A program made the translations under genes and the position numbers. Below are positions 51,301-64,000 of a DNA stretch of 64,000 nt, piece by piece. Below the pieces are notes generated by a model. The model did not search any database, was not told the origin of the DNA, and worked only from the letters and a program-made list of their open reading frames with translations. Source of the stretch: Anastatus disparis (Eukaryota; Arthropoda; Insecta; Hymenoptera; Eupelmidae); NCBI GenBank assembly GCA_017163975.1, contig JAFFSR010000242.1, forward strand, positions 3,683,001 to 3,747,000, written 5' to 3'. Position 1 is the stretch's first letter; each line of letters starts with the position of its first letter.

Positions 51301-53800
51301 TTCGAAGCTTTATATTGCATTCGGACGCAGCAAAAAAAAAAAAATCGAATTTCGAGCTATATAAACAACGTGATATGCCGTTGCCAACTGTTTCGTGCAA
51401 ACAGGAATGCCAAAGAGGTGATCGTAAACCTATTTTGTATATAGATGACGAGCAAACGATCGTGAGATGCATCCTGTGCACTATAATGTACTAAAATATC
51501 TTGCTTTTTTTTTTAATGTTTTCATTGTGTGATGCTAATAAAAAAGAGAATATAAAAGAAATGGTAACATTTTGATTGATGTTCTATACTGCAAGAATAA
51601 TAATTGTGCTGAGGAATTTTCAGCAAATTTTTTAATCATTTTATATTAAGGTATTAATATATGATGGTTTTATTTAAAGATTTATAATTTTCGCGTTGGA
51701 ATAAGGTTATAATAATCAATCAAATGTGATCGATATTACGTACTGAGATTTTGAAAAAAAAAATGGCAATAATCAATCATCTAATGAGGTATCTATCATT
51801 AGATAGATTAAAATATACTTTTTTTAAAATTGTTATAAAATTTCTTTATTTTCTCACATACCATAAGATAGTTCTCGGGCGTATACTTACGATTTAAAAG
51901 AAAAAGACACTTTGAAATGCCAAAATAAAAGATAAAATACTATACAATCTACTATGCTTTTCTGATTATATCTAATCTTGATTAAATACAATACTGTTAA
52001 ATTTTGACATTAGCGATTCTCAGAATTTTCTCTTGGATGGTAGTTTTTAAGACATTAATTAGCGAAGAATTCAAACAACTTTATCTTTTTCTTTTTGTTA
52101 AAAGTAACGATTAAAAAAATGTTAAAAAATGTTTATTAAAAATTAGATTAAAATTTGAAAAATACAAGATAACGCTATGTTAAAATTAGCATTTAAATTG
52201 AATAAATTGAAATTAGCAAGAGCATAGAAAACAATAAAAAAAAAACCTAAAAATTATTTTTATTTCTCATTATAGAAAAACAAGAATGTCAAAGTCATTT
52301 TATAACTGGTATATAAGAGCATCATTAAAATAATCAATATATCGCATTAGAAACTTGATCTACGTAACTATATATGCAACGAAACTACTTTGATTTCTCG
52401 TTTTTACACCTGCTTGCACTCGACAACTCGCGAATATAACCTTGATCTTGAAATATCACGCTAATACCAAATGACTTTGAATTTTAAAACGCCGTTCGCT
52501 TTACAATTTTCATTTACAATCAAAATTAACTTGCATTTTTTAGCTTTTTTTTCCTTTTCATTGTTGTGATTGTTAAGTTAAAAGGAAAAGAAAAAGAATA
52601 ATCAAAATCTGAAAAAAAGTAAAATTGAGGAATGTAGTAATTTACGATGTGATTTATTTGCATTACTCTTACGAAAGATGATGAATTGTTGATTGAAGAA
52701 TATGAAGGTCATCATGCATCATAATGAAGTCATTATATTTTGAGCAAAGCTTGCTAATGTTAATATAACAGTAATATGTCTATGATTTCATTAAAATTTC
52801 GTTTAAATAAGATTTTGTGTGAATGTAATATTGTCAGGCTAGTCTAGCTCGGGAAAAGACGGTTCTTATAACGCAAAATTTTTTTCCTTTCAAACCATCA
52901 AATCCTGACTCATCAAGTGCGCAATTTCGTCGGGAGTTTATTTCTTCCTCTCCTTTTTTTCTTTTAATTCATTTCAAGCATCTTAAATAATAAAGCGTCT
53001 TAATGCTTGATTTGAATTTTAATGTTAATGTGCCAAGATAGAATTGTGGTTAGACAGTTTTAAAAATGATAAAAGCCTTAATTTGAAAACTTGATTTGTA
53101 TATTAAAACGTCGCGTAAACATTTTAATAGCTAATTTCACTGTGTGCATTATGTTATTTCAAGGAAAAAAATAAAGAAGACATATATTTTTACTGAATAT
53201 GAGATAGCATGTAGGTGCGACACTTTGTTATTGTAAACATGAAAACATATTGTGTTTACAACTCTGGGAAAATTTACTCTGCAAGTATACCTGTTGTTTC
53301 AATATTACGTTTCATCTTGTAATTTTCATATTTTATTATTCTTATGGATAATTCGATGATTTATTTTTGAAAAATGTAAGAAATAATTATTAAAAAAAAT
53401 TTTTTTATTAGATCAGTAATCGAAAATTTTTGATTCGATAATAGGTTTAATATAGTAAAAATAAACAATCTAATCAGCATACAAGCAATGAATAACATCC
53501 TTGACAATGAAAGAAGTATCCTGTAATTTTCCTTAAAACATTGAGGCCAAAGAGTTAAAAAACATTGGTCGATCTTAACGATTTCGCAATCAAGCCGAAA
53601 AAATAAAAAGAAACAAAACAATAAAGGAAAGCAAGACTAGTCGTGGAAAAAAAAGTCAAAGGAAACAAAAGGTAAGTTTTGATTTGAGTGTCAAAAGTGA
53701 AGAATAAACTTGACCGCATCTAAAACGACATCCTGACAAACTTGTCTAAAACTGCTTATAGAAACAGAAGTTGAGCAGGAATGATATAGCTGATCCTGGA
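48346..53800. other. AT-rich non-coding stretch
   Basis: Frames of 60-86 codons (for example 49469-49678, 51294-51494, 53361-53621) have no recognisable domain. A small GC-richer patch lies at 50120-50165 and another at 50250-50310. Otherwise AT-rich with nothing identified. Confidence 0.55.
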
Positions 53801-54125
53801 GGGACTATGAAAAGCATTCGAGCGCAACATACAACGAATGCCGCAAAAGAAAATAAAATAAAAAAATAGAGAGAAAGGGAATTAAAAGAGTAAAGCTTAG
53901 GAGCTGGTTCTCTTGGTAAATGTAAGAAGGGGAAGCATCAAAAGAAGCACTTGTTTACTCCGCGTTATATACAATTCTGACGCAGCGAAAGAGAAAGAAA
54001 GAAAGAAAGAGAAGAGAGAGAGAAAAGTACATCGAAATGAACGTCGTGGCCTAATTTTCGGTCGTGCACCTTCTGTCGTAGTCGTCTTAGTCTTCGTCGT
54101 CAATGTTATACTGGTATAGTGGCAA
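53801..54125. other. Purine-rich island followed by CGT-rich segment
   Basis: A purine block at 53860-54025 with (GAAA)n (53990-54010) and GAGAGAGAG, then GAACGTCGTGGCC and TCGTAGTCGTCTTAGTCTTCGTCGTC. Overlapping 68-codon frames on both strands are compositional. Confidence 0.4.
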
Positions 54126-57054
54126 GCAAGCTAATTCGCCTTGCTTCCTCTTTATGTTTAGTTATTCTTTTAACTTATTCTCCCTATATACAAAACGTGC
54201 TGTCTTAAATGCACCTTTATTTATACCTTTTCGACTTTGATAGATATCAAAACTTTTAGCGCGTATCCTTTTATTGTCATCCGGATTTATTATTACGTGC
54301 GGACATTTTAGAAATCATGATTGGAAATTTTAATGACTCTTATTTTATTTTTATTTCTTATTTCTTTTTTTTAATTTTCATTTCTTTACCCGATGCCTCT
54401 TTTTGGTAGCAAAGTAATGATACTTTGAATACATGTGGTTCCTTTTATTAATGACATTATTGTTGATAATAAGGAAGTGAGCTAACAATTTATTATTTTT
54501 CAAGGTCTGGGATTACCAGAATTTGGTGTTAGCACTTTTTTTTTTATTTTGAATTTAAGAAAATAAATGTAGAAAGTGCCTCAAACTATATAAAACAAAA
54601 TTATTGGTCTATCTTAATTGAACATATTTTTCGAATCATAAAATATATTAGCAAATTAACACTAATGATTTTATTTGAAAAACTTAAAAACCGCAAATTT
54701 CAAAGCTGAAAACTGCACCTGCTTCAATTTAAAAAACTAAACTTCAACATTATCCTTGACCTAATCATGAAAAAATAGTTTCTAAAATCGGTCAGACAAA
54801 TAATCATGTAGAAAAAATAAAAAAAATGTCCAACCGCATTACACTCGCATGGGAAAAATTTGTAAAGAATGAAACTTTTTTTTTTCTTTTGCCTGACCAT
54901 ATGTCAGACCGCAACTACTTATTCAATGAATACAAATATACGTGTATGCATTTTATTGGATTTAGCTAAATATAAACATACTGTTTAGCGTAGAAGTAAA
55001 GGCATAATTTAAACTCCTTGCTAAAGAGTGAAATTATACATCTTTTTTTTTCTCTTAAAGTGAGAAAAACGATCATTGAGTTTTTGAGGTTACCGCAAAC
55101 GTCTCGTCGTCTTCGACGATATTCCTTCCTTCTCTTTAATTCTTCTTCATTTTTTTTCTCTTATTTCTTTTCCTTCTTTTTGCCTTTTTTTTTTTCATTC
55201 ATTACGTGAGAAGAAATTTGGCTTTGTTAAATGTACATATGTTGGGATTCCTTTCTTTCTTTCACTGGATGGCTTATGTATATATATACACGTTGAGAGT
55301 ACGGAAATAACGCTAAGGATGAAGCCGTAAACAATTTCACTGCATACTCATTTTCTTTTTTATTTTTAACTTCTTTAATGTTGTTTTTCTGTATATTTTT
55401 ATTCTTGTTCAACTAAAAATAAAAAATAAAAAAATTACTCATTCACAGAATCAGGTAGTTTCATATAAAAGAAAAAAACGTTAATACGCTAAAATTTGTG
55501 GTTACATATTTTTTTTATCAATTCCTAATGCTGTGGTTTAAAATTGTTACATTGGATTTTTTTGTATTTGGTATTTTTAAACCTGAATTTACTTCAGTTA
55601 CTTCTATTTTTTGTTTAGTGAATTAACAGTGAAAGCAAACACTATAACTTTAAAGTGAAAAAAAAAGAAAGAAAATAAGTAATGTGATGCTTTAATTTTA
55701 AGTTACTTCACTTTTAATGAGTTGCGCAATTTTTCTAACGATAGTGATCACGCAATTCTTTCCGCATAAGACATTACTTTTGTAGAACGGTTCTTTATTT
55801 CTTTAAAATGGATTTTCCTGTAATTTATAGAATCGCTTATTTATTTATTTTTTCCTTTTTGTATGCTTCAATTTACAATGTAGACAAAAAATTTTTAATC
55901 CTAACTTTTAAATCAAAAAAAAGTAAAGATTTAGTATATGTTTATTATTAGACATAACAATTTTTCTTACAACTCCTCATATTGATGTTCGAAATTACAG
56001 TGATTCGAAAAAGGGAAATAAGAAAAAGCATTTTCCGGTACATCTAAAACAACTTGTTATTATTTAGTTCGCCACATCAATGAACTAAATCTAAACTTGA
56101 ATTCCTTCAATTTTTACTTGTTGCTTAAATTTTTTGAACTTATTATTTTCACTGCATATAATCCAAAAGCTAAGAAATATATCGCAAATAAAACTAAGAC
56201 GGGCATTAATTTCGTTCATAAAAATTTTTTATATACGACATAGCGGCTTATATTTTAATTCTGAAAAATAAAAAAAGAGAAAAAATAAAGGGAAATAAAA
56301 AATAAATTAGAATTTATCAGCTTTTATAAGCGATGCATTATGGCTTATAAAACGATCCTCTACCTGCTGTCTAACTTCTTTTATATATGTATATTTAACC
56401 CAAAACCTGTCGACTAGGCACGAATCAAGTATTTAAAACACTTTTATAAGATACATAACGTGTGTGTATATTTTTTTTTATTTGCAAAGAAATACATACA
56501 AATATCAAATACCTTTAACGCTCGTGTACGGCTTGCATATAGTCGATAAAATTACAAAACCCGCACTACATGTATCTAGATATATATGTGTGTGTGTAGT
56601 ATATCGAATGAAACGATCGTGGCGCACACAAGCCTCGTGGCATGGAATCCGATATTACCTCACAGAACGGACCGTGGCAGTGACAGTGGCTTGCTACGAT
56701 CTATCTCTTTCTATCATTATCTTTCTCTTTTCGCTCTGTTGCTAGTCGATTATATATATACATACAAGCTTACGGCTAAAGTAGCGATGGTAGTGAACGT
56801 TTCGTTCTCCATTGCCGGCGAGCTCCTTGCTCCTTTTTACACTTGGCGTGTATATGTAGCATTGCCTTATTTCTATTCGCCGAAACATAGATAATGAGTT
56901 GGGATATTGAAAATTTTTTTTCTAATTTTTAGTAAACAAAAGTGGTACTTGTAAAAAATATTTTATCAAACAATGTTAGTTCATTCTAAAATGGATAATA
57001 TCAAATTTTTATGTGCTGTTATAATACTATTTACATAGTAATATTAGATATATG
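54126..57054. other. AT-rich non-coding stretch with one GC-richer patch
   Basis: A GC-richer segment lies at 56590-56860 (GAAACGATCGTGGCGCACAC, ACGGACCGTGGCAGTGACAG, CATTGCCGGCGAGCTCC). Two overlapping plus-strand frames of 93 and 102 codons cross it with no recognised domain. A pyrimidine-rich block is at 55120-55200. The rest is AT-rich. Confidence 0.5.
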
Positions 57055-57258
57055 AGCCGGTGAGTGGCTCAGTCGGTAGAGCGTTGGATTCGTAATCTCG
57101 AGGCTCTGAGTTCGAATCCCGCTCTCGGCAGCCGATTGATACAAGCACCACTGTATGTTACATGTGCTTTCTTTACAAATACACTCTAGAGCTCCGTCGC
57201 TGATTAGCATTATAAAATAGCATAAATATAGCGACGTTAAAGAAGAATAAAAAAAAAT
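57055..57258 (+). mobile_element. tRNA-derived SINE, full-length copy
   Basis: The head (about 57055-57130) is tRNA-like: an A-box-type segment GTGGCTCAGTCGGTAGAGC, an anticodon-like loop TTCGTAA, and a B box GAGTTCGAATCCCG, ending CTCGGCA. A non-tRNA body follows (GCCGATTGATACAAGCACCA... through GTCGCTGATTAGCAT and GACGTTAAAG) and ends in an A-rich tail at about 57246-57258. The body matches the reverse complement of 23274-23400 along its whole length, so the unit is about 205 bp. This is the classic SINE layout: an internal RNA polymerase III promoter, a unique body, and a tail mobilised by a LINE partner. No clear flanking duplication was found. Confidence 0.85.
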
Positions 57259-59100
57259 TTTCATCAGCTGTAATGAATATTCGAAAGGATTTAAAAGAAA
57301 GATTATTGTAACCTAATATATGCAAATATGTTAAAGGAATTTTTGAAAATTTATTTCCAAGATTTAATTTAACTATATATTTTCGTTTTTTTGTAAATCT
57401 TGAATTTTTGCTTTTTTGCAAATTAACCATAAAATGTGTACAATATAAATGTAATGACTTTTCAATAAAAATAGAAAGATAAAATTTTTTTTTAGGAAGA
57501 ATCATATAATATACCAATATGTTTACGGTTGCATTTAATTTAAAAAATCTACTCAAGTAAAAGATTAAAAAAATATTTTTTAAAAGTTTTCTTTAACCAT
57601 CCCATACACTTACGAGTTGAGAAAATTAAAAAATTGATTCGTTCATATATTTAATGACCGGTTTTTTCAATATTCCTTTATTAGTCATATAAAACAAAGA
57701 CGTAAAAGACTTTTTTTTGAACTTTTACTTTTTTTTCTGTGATTTCTTGCTAAGACAGTTAATTCTTTGACTCACACTTTTTATAAGAAACGAGTTGAAC
57801 AACATTATTATTCTAGAACATTATTATTCTCCGAAGCTTATGCTGATGATATAAATGATATAAAATGGCTTTCGTTTTATATCATTGAGGATAAGAAAAA
57901 ATATCTACGCTTTTTTTTACATCATTTCTTAGTTCCTTCATTTTTATTCCTTTTATAATAATAACAAGCTAACGGTACTTTAATACTACTCGTTTGGATT
58001 AATTGTTTTAACGACTGTTTTTTTTTATATTTATAGTTACTTTAAAAGTTTTTGAATTTTTAAATTTCAAATCTCGAAAAAAGGGATTATAATAAAAATT
58101 AATTGAACCTTATAAAATAACTCATCTAATATTCAAGCATACACGCTCATACAAAGCTGATCACCTCCCAGCGATAAAAATTTAACCAACTTTTAATTAT
58201 AAGCGACGCTTTTTTTCTAGGTTCATCGAATATTTTTTCTTTTTTTCATGAGCCTATGCATATTATTGTTACGTACACACACAAGTTTTACACGAAGCAG
58301 GCAAGTGAATTTGATTTTTTTTAAAAGAAGAGCGACCTTTGTTAAAAAGAAACGTTTGAGCGTAATCGCGTAAATACTTGGCTGCTTAATTAAATGGAAA
58401 TTGTTAGCTTTTTCTATTAGCTCGCGGTGTTTTGTGTTATAATAGCGCGAGAACTTGTTGCGGGAATCATTTATATACGCGATTTTATAATACATCATTC
58501 TTGATGCACTTGCACACATTGTAAATCAGCTGAACAATCTTAATTTCTTATTGTGAACTTGCGCCTTATTAAAATTTTAACAAAAAGTCTGGAATGTTAG
58601 GAAATTTTAATTATGGATCTTAAAATAACTAATTCTTATTATTTTAATTTAAAAAAAATTCAAATTATTTTATTTTTACCTGCATATAATAAAAAATGTT
58701 TTTAAAAAATGATTTTAGATGTATTATAAGCGAATACTAAAACATTTTAAAAACGTTTTTAAAAGGTTTAGAACATTTACAAATCTTTTAAAAACATTTG
58801 GGTATTAATAAATGATTGCATGTAATTCAGATAGAATTAGTGTACTGCACTATAAACATACATATTTTATTTATTACTTTTTTGTTTCAATTTATCATTA
58901 AAAAAATTGTACGATGAATAATTGAACATTAGAAAATTCAAGCTCAATGTTTATGAAAAATAATTCTGAAGCTTGCGTTACGAAAATAAAATAAAAAACC
59001 TAGAATCTCCATCTATTGTAAGTTATATGGTCAAGCGAGCGAATCGTTCCAAGCTGTTGAATTTTGCACTTATACAAAATTCACGACTCATAGAAGCTTC
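57259..59100. other. AT-rich non-coding stretch
   Basis: A chance 127-codon minus-strand frame overlaps 57173-57556 and the SINE tail. No recognised coding or repeat feature. Confidence 0.55.
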
Positions 59101-59650
59101 GCTCATCCATTAATAACGAAACAATGATCTTTCTCTCTTTCTCTTTCCCTTCATTTCATTCTGCTTGAAAAAGTAAAAAAAAAAAAAAAAAAAAGAAATT
59201 GTTTTTTATCAGCATCCCCCTTCTCTTTTGCTCTTTATCTTTCATATATATACCTCCTATGTACAGCAGTTGTATACAGCTTAAACAATCAAAAGCTATA
59301 TATAAAGATTGTTAAGCGATATATAGTAGACACCGAACTGATTATAATCTTCTTTTCTTGCGCACATTATTCCTATTCTCTTAATACACAATGCATTACA
59401 TATATCTATAACCGCTTTGCAAAAGAGAAGTGTCAGGGCCGCATCGTATTATTTTTTTATTTTACTTTTTATCCTCTCTCTTTTTTTTTTAATAATTCAA
59501 GTTCAAGCTCGTGACTTTAATACCATCGACATAGAACTTCTCTTTCTCTTTTCACTCGTGTTATTTTTTTATTATTATTTCTTCTTTTTCTTCACACGCC
59601 AAGCTTGTAAATTCAATTCGCATTGTTATATCCTATACTTCTACCTACGT

Positions 59651-59685
<35 letters not shown>

Positions 59686-60110
59686 TGTTCTTTTTATTTT
59701 CCTTTTTCAGCTCGCATATATACAAGCTCCGTTCACCAAAGAAATATACAAGCGAGAAAAGTACGAGCGAACGAAACGAGCGAAGCGAGTGAACGTTGCT
59801 GCGCATGAGATAAAAGGAAAAAAAAGGAAAAGAGTAAAAAAAAAATTGTTAAAGAAGAAGAAGAAGAGAGAGGAAAAAGGTATATAGAAGCTATAGAGGA
59901 CATTCACCTCCAACTCTCAGAGAGTCAGCCGCCATTACACAATCGTGTATAACCTAACTTTAAATGTATATATGTATATATAGACACAGCAAAGACTCGA
60001 GGAACGAAAGGAGTCAAGAGCTAAGGAGAGAAACGAGCGAGGCAGCAGCCATCTTGGTACCCTTGCCCGAGAGAGAAAAGAAGAGACGGTTACGATGCGA
60101 CGTTTCCTGT
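59101..60110. other. Pyrimidine-to-purine switching island, possible regulatory element
   Basis: A pyrimidine-rich left half (59130-59600) is interrupted by an A20 run (59175-59194) and followed by a 30-bp (AT)15 array (59653-59682). The right half is purine-rich (59720-60075, with GCGAACGAAACGAGCGAAGC and GAGAGAGG). Two GCCAT words of the YY1/Pho type lie at about 59931 (GCCATTA) and 60048 (GCCATCTTG), among GAGAG words. The 156-codon plus-strand frame here is Phe/Tyr- then Lys/Arg-rich and not protein-like. The regulatory role is inferred. Confidence 0.4.
59653..59682. repeat. (AT)15 microsatellite
   Basis: A 30-bp alternating AT run at the boundary between the pyrimidine-rich and purine-rich halves of the island. 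Confidence 0.95.
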
Positions 60111-63100
60111 TGTTAAGAAAAGATTTGCCCGTTTCTCCGAGTTATTTTTTGACTTTTTTTATTCTTTATTTTTCCTTTCTTTTTCTTTATCTTTTTTCTT
60201 CCTTTCTATTAGTTTCCGCAATGGCTTTTAAAGAAAGAGAGAGAAAAGTGGGCACAAATTGAGGACTGTTATGTTGCGAGGATGAATAATTTTATTTGTT
60301 AGAAAAGTGCTAACATTGTTGCCTCAACTTGAGGAATGACTTTTCTTATTTATTAGCAAGTTCTAAGTTTGACAAATTTTTATTTGAAAATTATTCGCAT
60401 AACTGTTTATTTTTTCAAATATTCAGAGAATAATTAAAATTTTTTTGATAAAATTTAATTTGCGTAAAAGCTCTGCCAAATGTAATTTATCACTAATAAA
60501 AGCTCTTCTATAAAATTTTTAATTATATCTATAATAATTAATGCATTCGAATTCATTATTGTATTATACAAAATGTTATTTTTATACTAATATCGTATAA
60601 TTCAAGTTTATTTAAAAATTATTTTTTCTAAAAAGTTTTGGTTTATCCATTCAGTAAATGTATTTAAAAAAAAATGATTTTTTTCAACTTAAAAATTTCT
60701 TATTCTCTGTCACAATCAATCTTTCTTGACACTCTTTATTAGAAGCAAATCTATTTATCATTTATCTTTATTATATTTTTTATCCTCATCGCCTACATAT
60801 TTAGCAAAAAAATAAAAAACCGAAGGAAAAAGGTCAGTACACTATTAAAAACGTTGAAGCTTTTAAAAATTCTCAAAGCAACAACAACAACAATAACAAT
60901 AGTTCTCTGAAATGTACAGTTAGAAGTTTAAAAAAAAAAACACATCAGAAAAGACGCGTTAAAAAAAAAAGAAGAGAAAAAAAAAAGAATCAAGGCTATA
61001 TAAGCTTTGCGGCTATCGGAGATTTGAACGCGCAGTAAAGCGCGATATATATTTTGTGCCCTGACGCATAACCCAAGATGACGTGGCAAAGAGAATGAGT
61101 CGCAACTTTATTTTTTTTCTTTTCTTGTTTCTTTTTTTTTCTTTTTCATCATCATCATCATCAAAAAATTATACAAGGTGGTCAATCTTAATGATCGATT
61201 CAAACTTGCTTATATATATACGTTCGATTCATTTTCGATGTTCGTCGAACTCTTGTATGTGTGTATACATGTGCAGCGAGTAAATTTTGAAAAAAAAAGC
61301 CTCTTGTATTAATAACTATACTATAAAGTTCATTGACATCTGATTGGAATCGCATGAAGCACGACGTGGCATGTTCATCTCGCTTTTATTTAGTTTAAAA
61401 GAGAAGAAGAAAAAAATCTGCAATTTCTATCCTTTTGAGACAGGTGAGAAGGATCGATTAATCATTCTTTTAACGATGCTTAATATATTAAACTTCTTTT
61501 TTTTTTCATTTTTTTAAAAATTCTATCAACTCAAGTTAATAATTCACCTGCTGCTTATACGACAATAAGTCTATTTTATAATACAATTTTTACTGTTAGC
61601 TCAAGGTAATAAGAAATCTTATTAATTATGCAACATATATTATTTAAAAATAATATTTCCTCGTAAATATAGGATTTACGACTTTGTGCGTATATGTGAT
61701 ATTTAAAACATTTTTTTTTTCAATGTATTGATTAAAATCTTTTGTTTGGTCTTTTTTTTTAAAACAATTTTAAATAAAAGAAGTCGGAACTTGGCATTAA
61801 TATTCATGAGATATTTGTTACGAAAATAAAGCAAAGCTGACTTGTACAATACTGAAAATATGCATGCGTTTCGTTAAATAAAAATAAATGAGCTTTTTTT
61901 TTTGTTTAAAAATAAATACAAAGCTATACTTTTTATTACAGTTTTATAAAACGCAACGATATTTACAAAAAAAACAAATTTAGATATAATTATGATTTTT
62001 TGGCAAAAACAAAATTCTAATTTGAAGTAACTAAAAATTATCTTTTCTTTTCATTAACAGGCGCAGTCGTCACCAAGCCATAAATAATCGTCAACAGTTA
62101 ACTAAAGTGTAAGGAAAAAAAAAAGGAAATTAGCCATTGAATAAGTTTTCGTTCATCTTACTTGGTTGCGCCTTGAAACGAACAAATTTTTTTCCTCTTT
62201 ACTGTGCTTCTATATCTCTGCTCTTGTATATATATACTGTTGAAACGAATCAGTTCCGACGAAGAAACAAGCCAGGCTTTTCTATCTCATATAATACACT
62301 CTCGTATATACGCTGGCTCGCTTTAAAAATTGCGAAATTCCTGAGCGTATATAAAAGAAAGAAATAAAAGAGAGAGAGAAAAAAAATGAAGAAAAAATAA
62401 ATAAAATGTAAAGAACGAAAGATTTGGCTCAAAGCTTTCTCAGCAAAACGCTCCCGAGAGAAAGAGAAGAGATAAGGTCAAAAGAATAGGGTAGAAACAA
62501 TCACGAAATTAGGAATAATGGGCTCTTGATGAAAATTTTTCTTTTATTTTAAAACTCAAGCTTTAAAGCCTTAATTTTCTGAAAACGTGTAATTTACTCT
62601 CTATGTGTTATTACGTTGTATATAAAAGGACGTTATTTATTAAATATTTGTATAAAACGCCGGGATTATTCGATATATATGATGGATTTCAATTTGCTCG
62701 TGAGTTATCAAAGTATCATATTTAAAATTACCTTTTTTATATATTTATTTTTAGCAAAAAGAAATAAATCCAGAGATTTCAGATAAGAAACGCGAGGCTT
62801 CAAAATAAATTAAATGTAGTATTATTATAGGATTTTCATAAAGACAATAATTCTTTTAAGTTTTTTAAAAAATTATTGTTTGCAACAACTTAAAAGCTAA
62901 TAACATATTGAATAATTTTCATATGATGACTAATGAATTGACCTTAAAATTTTTCACAAAACGCTAAAGCTTTTTCCAAGAATAGAGATGATTATTGCTT
63001 ACATGAATCACGCAATATTCATGCAAAAAAAAAATGTTCATACTAAAATAACTGTATAATTAAGGCGTTTTCACTGTCGGTGTAAAATAGTAAAAAAAAA

Positions 63101-64000
63101 AAAAAATAAAACTCAAAGGTGTTAAGAAAAATTACAGTCTTATTCGAGTACCAAACTTACTTTGCAGAATTACTTTTTTAATTTCATAAACTAAATAAAC
63201 TCGAAGGAAAAAAAAATAACACGAAAAAATTACATATTGTATTATGGTTATTTATGCAAATGCGAAACTATTAAAGAAAATAACAAGCTCATTTTTTTAA
63301 TTCTTAAGCAAACAGTCAACCCGGCAATCATTACCATTAAAAAAACAAAAATCCCACGCGAAAGAATAAGAAAAAAAATTGTAAAATGATAAAAAAAAAC
63401 GTAAACAAGCACGCCTATCGGCGATAAAATCGAAACTGCGCACTAGCTTGCGCGCCAAAAACAAAACAGACAAAAAGAAAAAAAAAGAAGTAAAGATTCT
63501 CTTATTCTTGAATAACAACGTAATATCCCATTTTGCTATAAAGGTAAAATGACGAATCAGTAAAGAAGGCGCGCACAAGATTCCATACCCGAGTACGTGG
63601 TTTGTCTTCTCATAAAAGTTCCACACATATAAGCAAAGGCTAAAAAATATCAGTGTGTACGTACACGTAATATGCGCAGGTATTTACCAGGTCGGTCTTT
63701 TATGCGTATACATGTATGTAAGTAGGCCGAGCTGCGTTCGTATAGTTCCTCGTCTCTTGGAGTTGTTGTACCGTTATTTTAGGTATATACCAGTTGAGAA
63801 TACGAATACTATACACACACATACACTCTTTCAGCTTAGACTTTATATATGATGATGGTAAAGTTATGTTGTATACATACACACATTCCATCAGGTTACA
63901 CTTTGTTACGTTGAGTTAACGCCCTTTCGTCATCATCCATAATAGCAAAAGCTTCAATGTATTATGTAGTCCATAGTTAGCATTAAACTTGGAGCTTTGT
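60111..64000. other. AT-rich non-coding stretch
   Basis: Contains a (TCA)6 run at 61146-61163, an A15 run at 63092-63106 and a mildly GC-richer patch at 62430-62470. Frames of 60-109 codons are low complexity and unrecognised. No gene is called to the end of the window. Confidence 0.55.

Noticed and set aside
57059..57130. Functional tRNA gene
   Set aside because: The A and B boxes are good, but the stems contain several mismatches and the sequence continues into a body shared with another copy and an A-rich tail, so it is a SINE head. The same applies to 8541-8604 and 23407-23484.
59417..59887. 156-codon open frame, the longest in the window
   Set aside because: Phe/Leu/Tyr-rich first half from pyrimidine DNA, Ile-Tyr from (AT)15, Lys/Arg-rich end from purine DNA; a compositional artefact.

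Overview
This window looks like non-coding DNA from an animal nuclear genome, most probably an insect. The supporting signs are strong AT richness, many microsatellites and homopolymer runs, tRNA-derived SINE copies with A-rich tails, a cut-and-paste DNA transposon, and no dense gene packing or operon structure. A hymenopteran would fit this compositional style, but that is only a guess. I found no host protein-coding exon I would defend. The longest open frames (up to about 156 codons) are low-complexity runs of Phe, Tyr/Ile or Lys/Arg produced by T-rich, (AT)n or purine-rich DNA. The window is therefore best read as a gene desert or the inside of a very long intron.

Layout. 1-12.4 kb: AT-rich DNA holding a long imperfect hairpin (4373-4534), a GC-richer patch of possible retroelement origin (about 7607-7760), a short degenerate repeat (8160-8234) and a truncated tRNA-like SINE head (8541-8604). 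12450-13959: the clearest object in the window, a 1494-bp DNA transposon. It has 16-bp perfect terminal inverted repeats, a perfect 8-bp target-site duplication (GAAAGAGT), arrays of the word GAAATCA inside both ends, and a decayed, frameshifted coding remnant between them. 14-57 kb: AT-rich DNA broken by GC-richer, polypurine/polypyrimidine islands every few kilobases (for example 15.5-16.1, 20.4-20.9, 25.5-26.2, 27.9-28.2, 46.1-46.5 and 47.4-48.35 kb), plus a full-length SINE on the minus strand (23274-23484). 57-64 kb: a second full-length SINE on the plus strand (57055-57258), then a strong pyrimidine-to-purine switch around 59.1-60.1 kb.

The best candidate for something not yet described is the 12.46-13.95 kb transposon. 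Its termini are inverted, yet its subterminal GAAATCA arrays lie in the same orientation at both ends, and the protein remnant it carries is one I cannot place in a known family. The remaining observations (SINE family, hairpin, word cluster at 37.7-38.3 kb, purine/pyrimidine islands) are of moderate or low interest and need comparative data.
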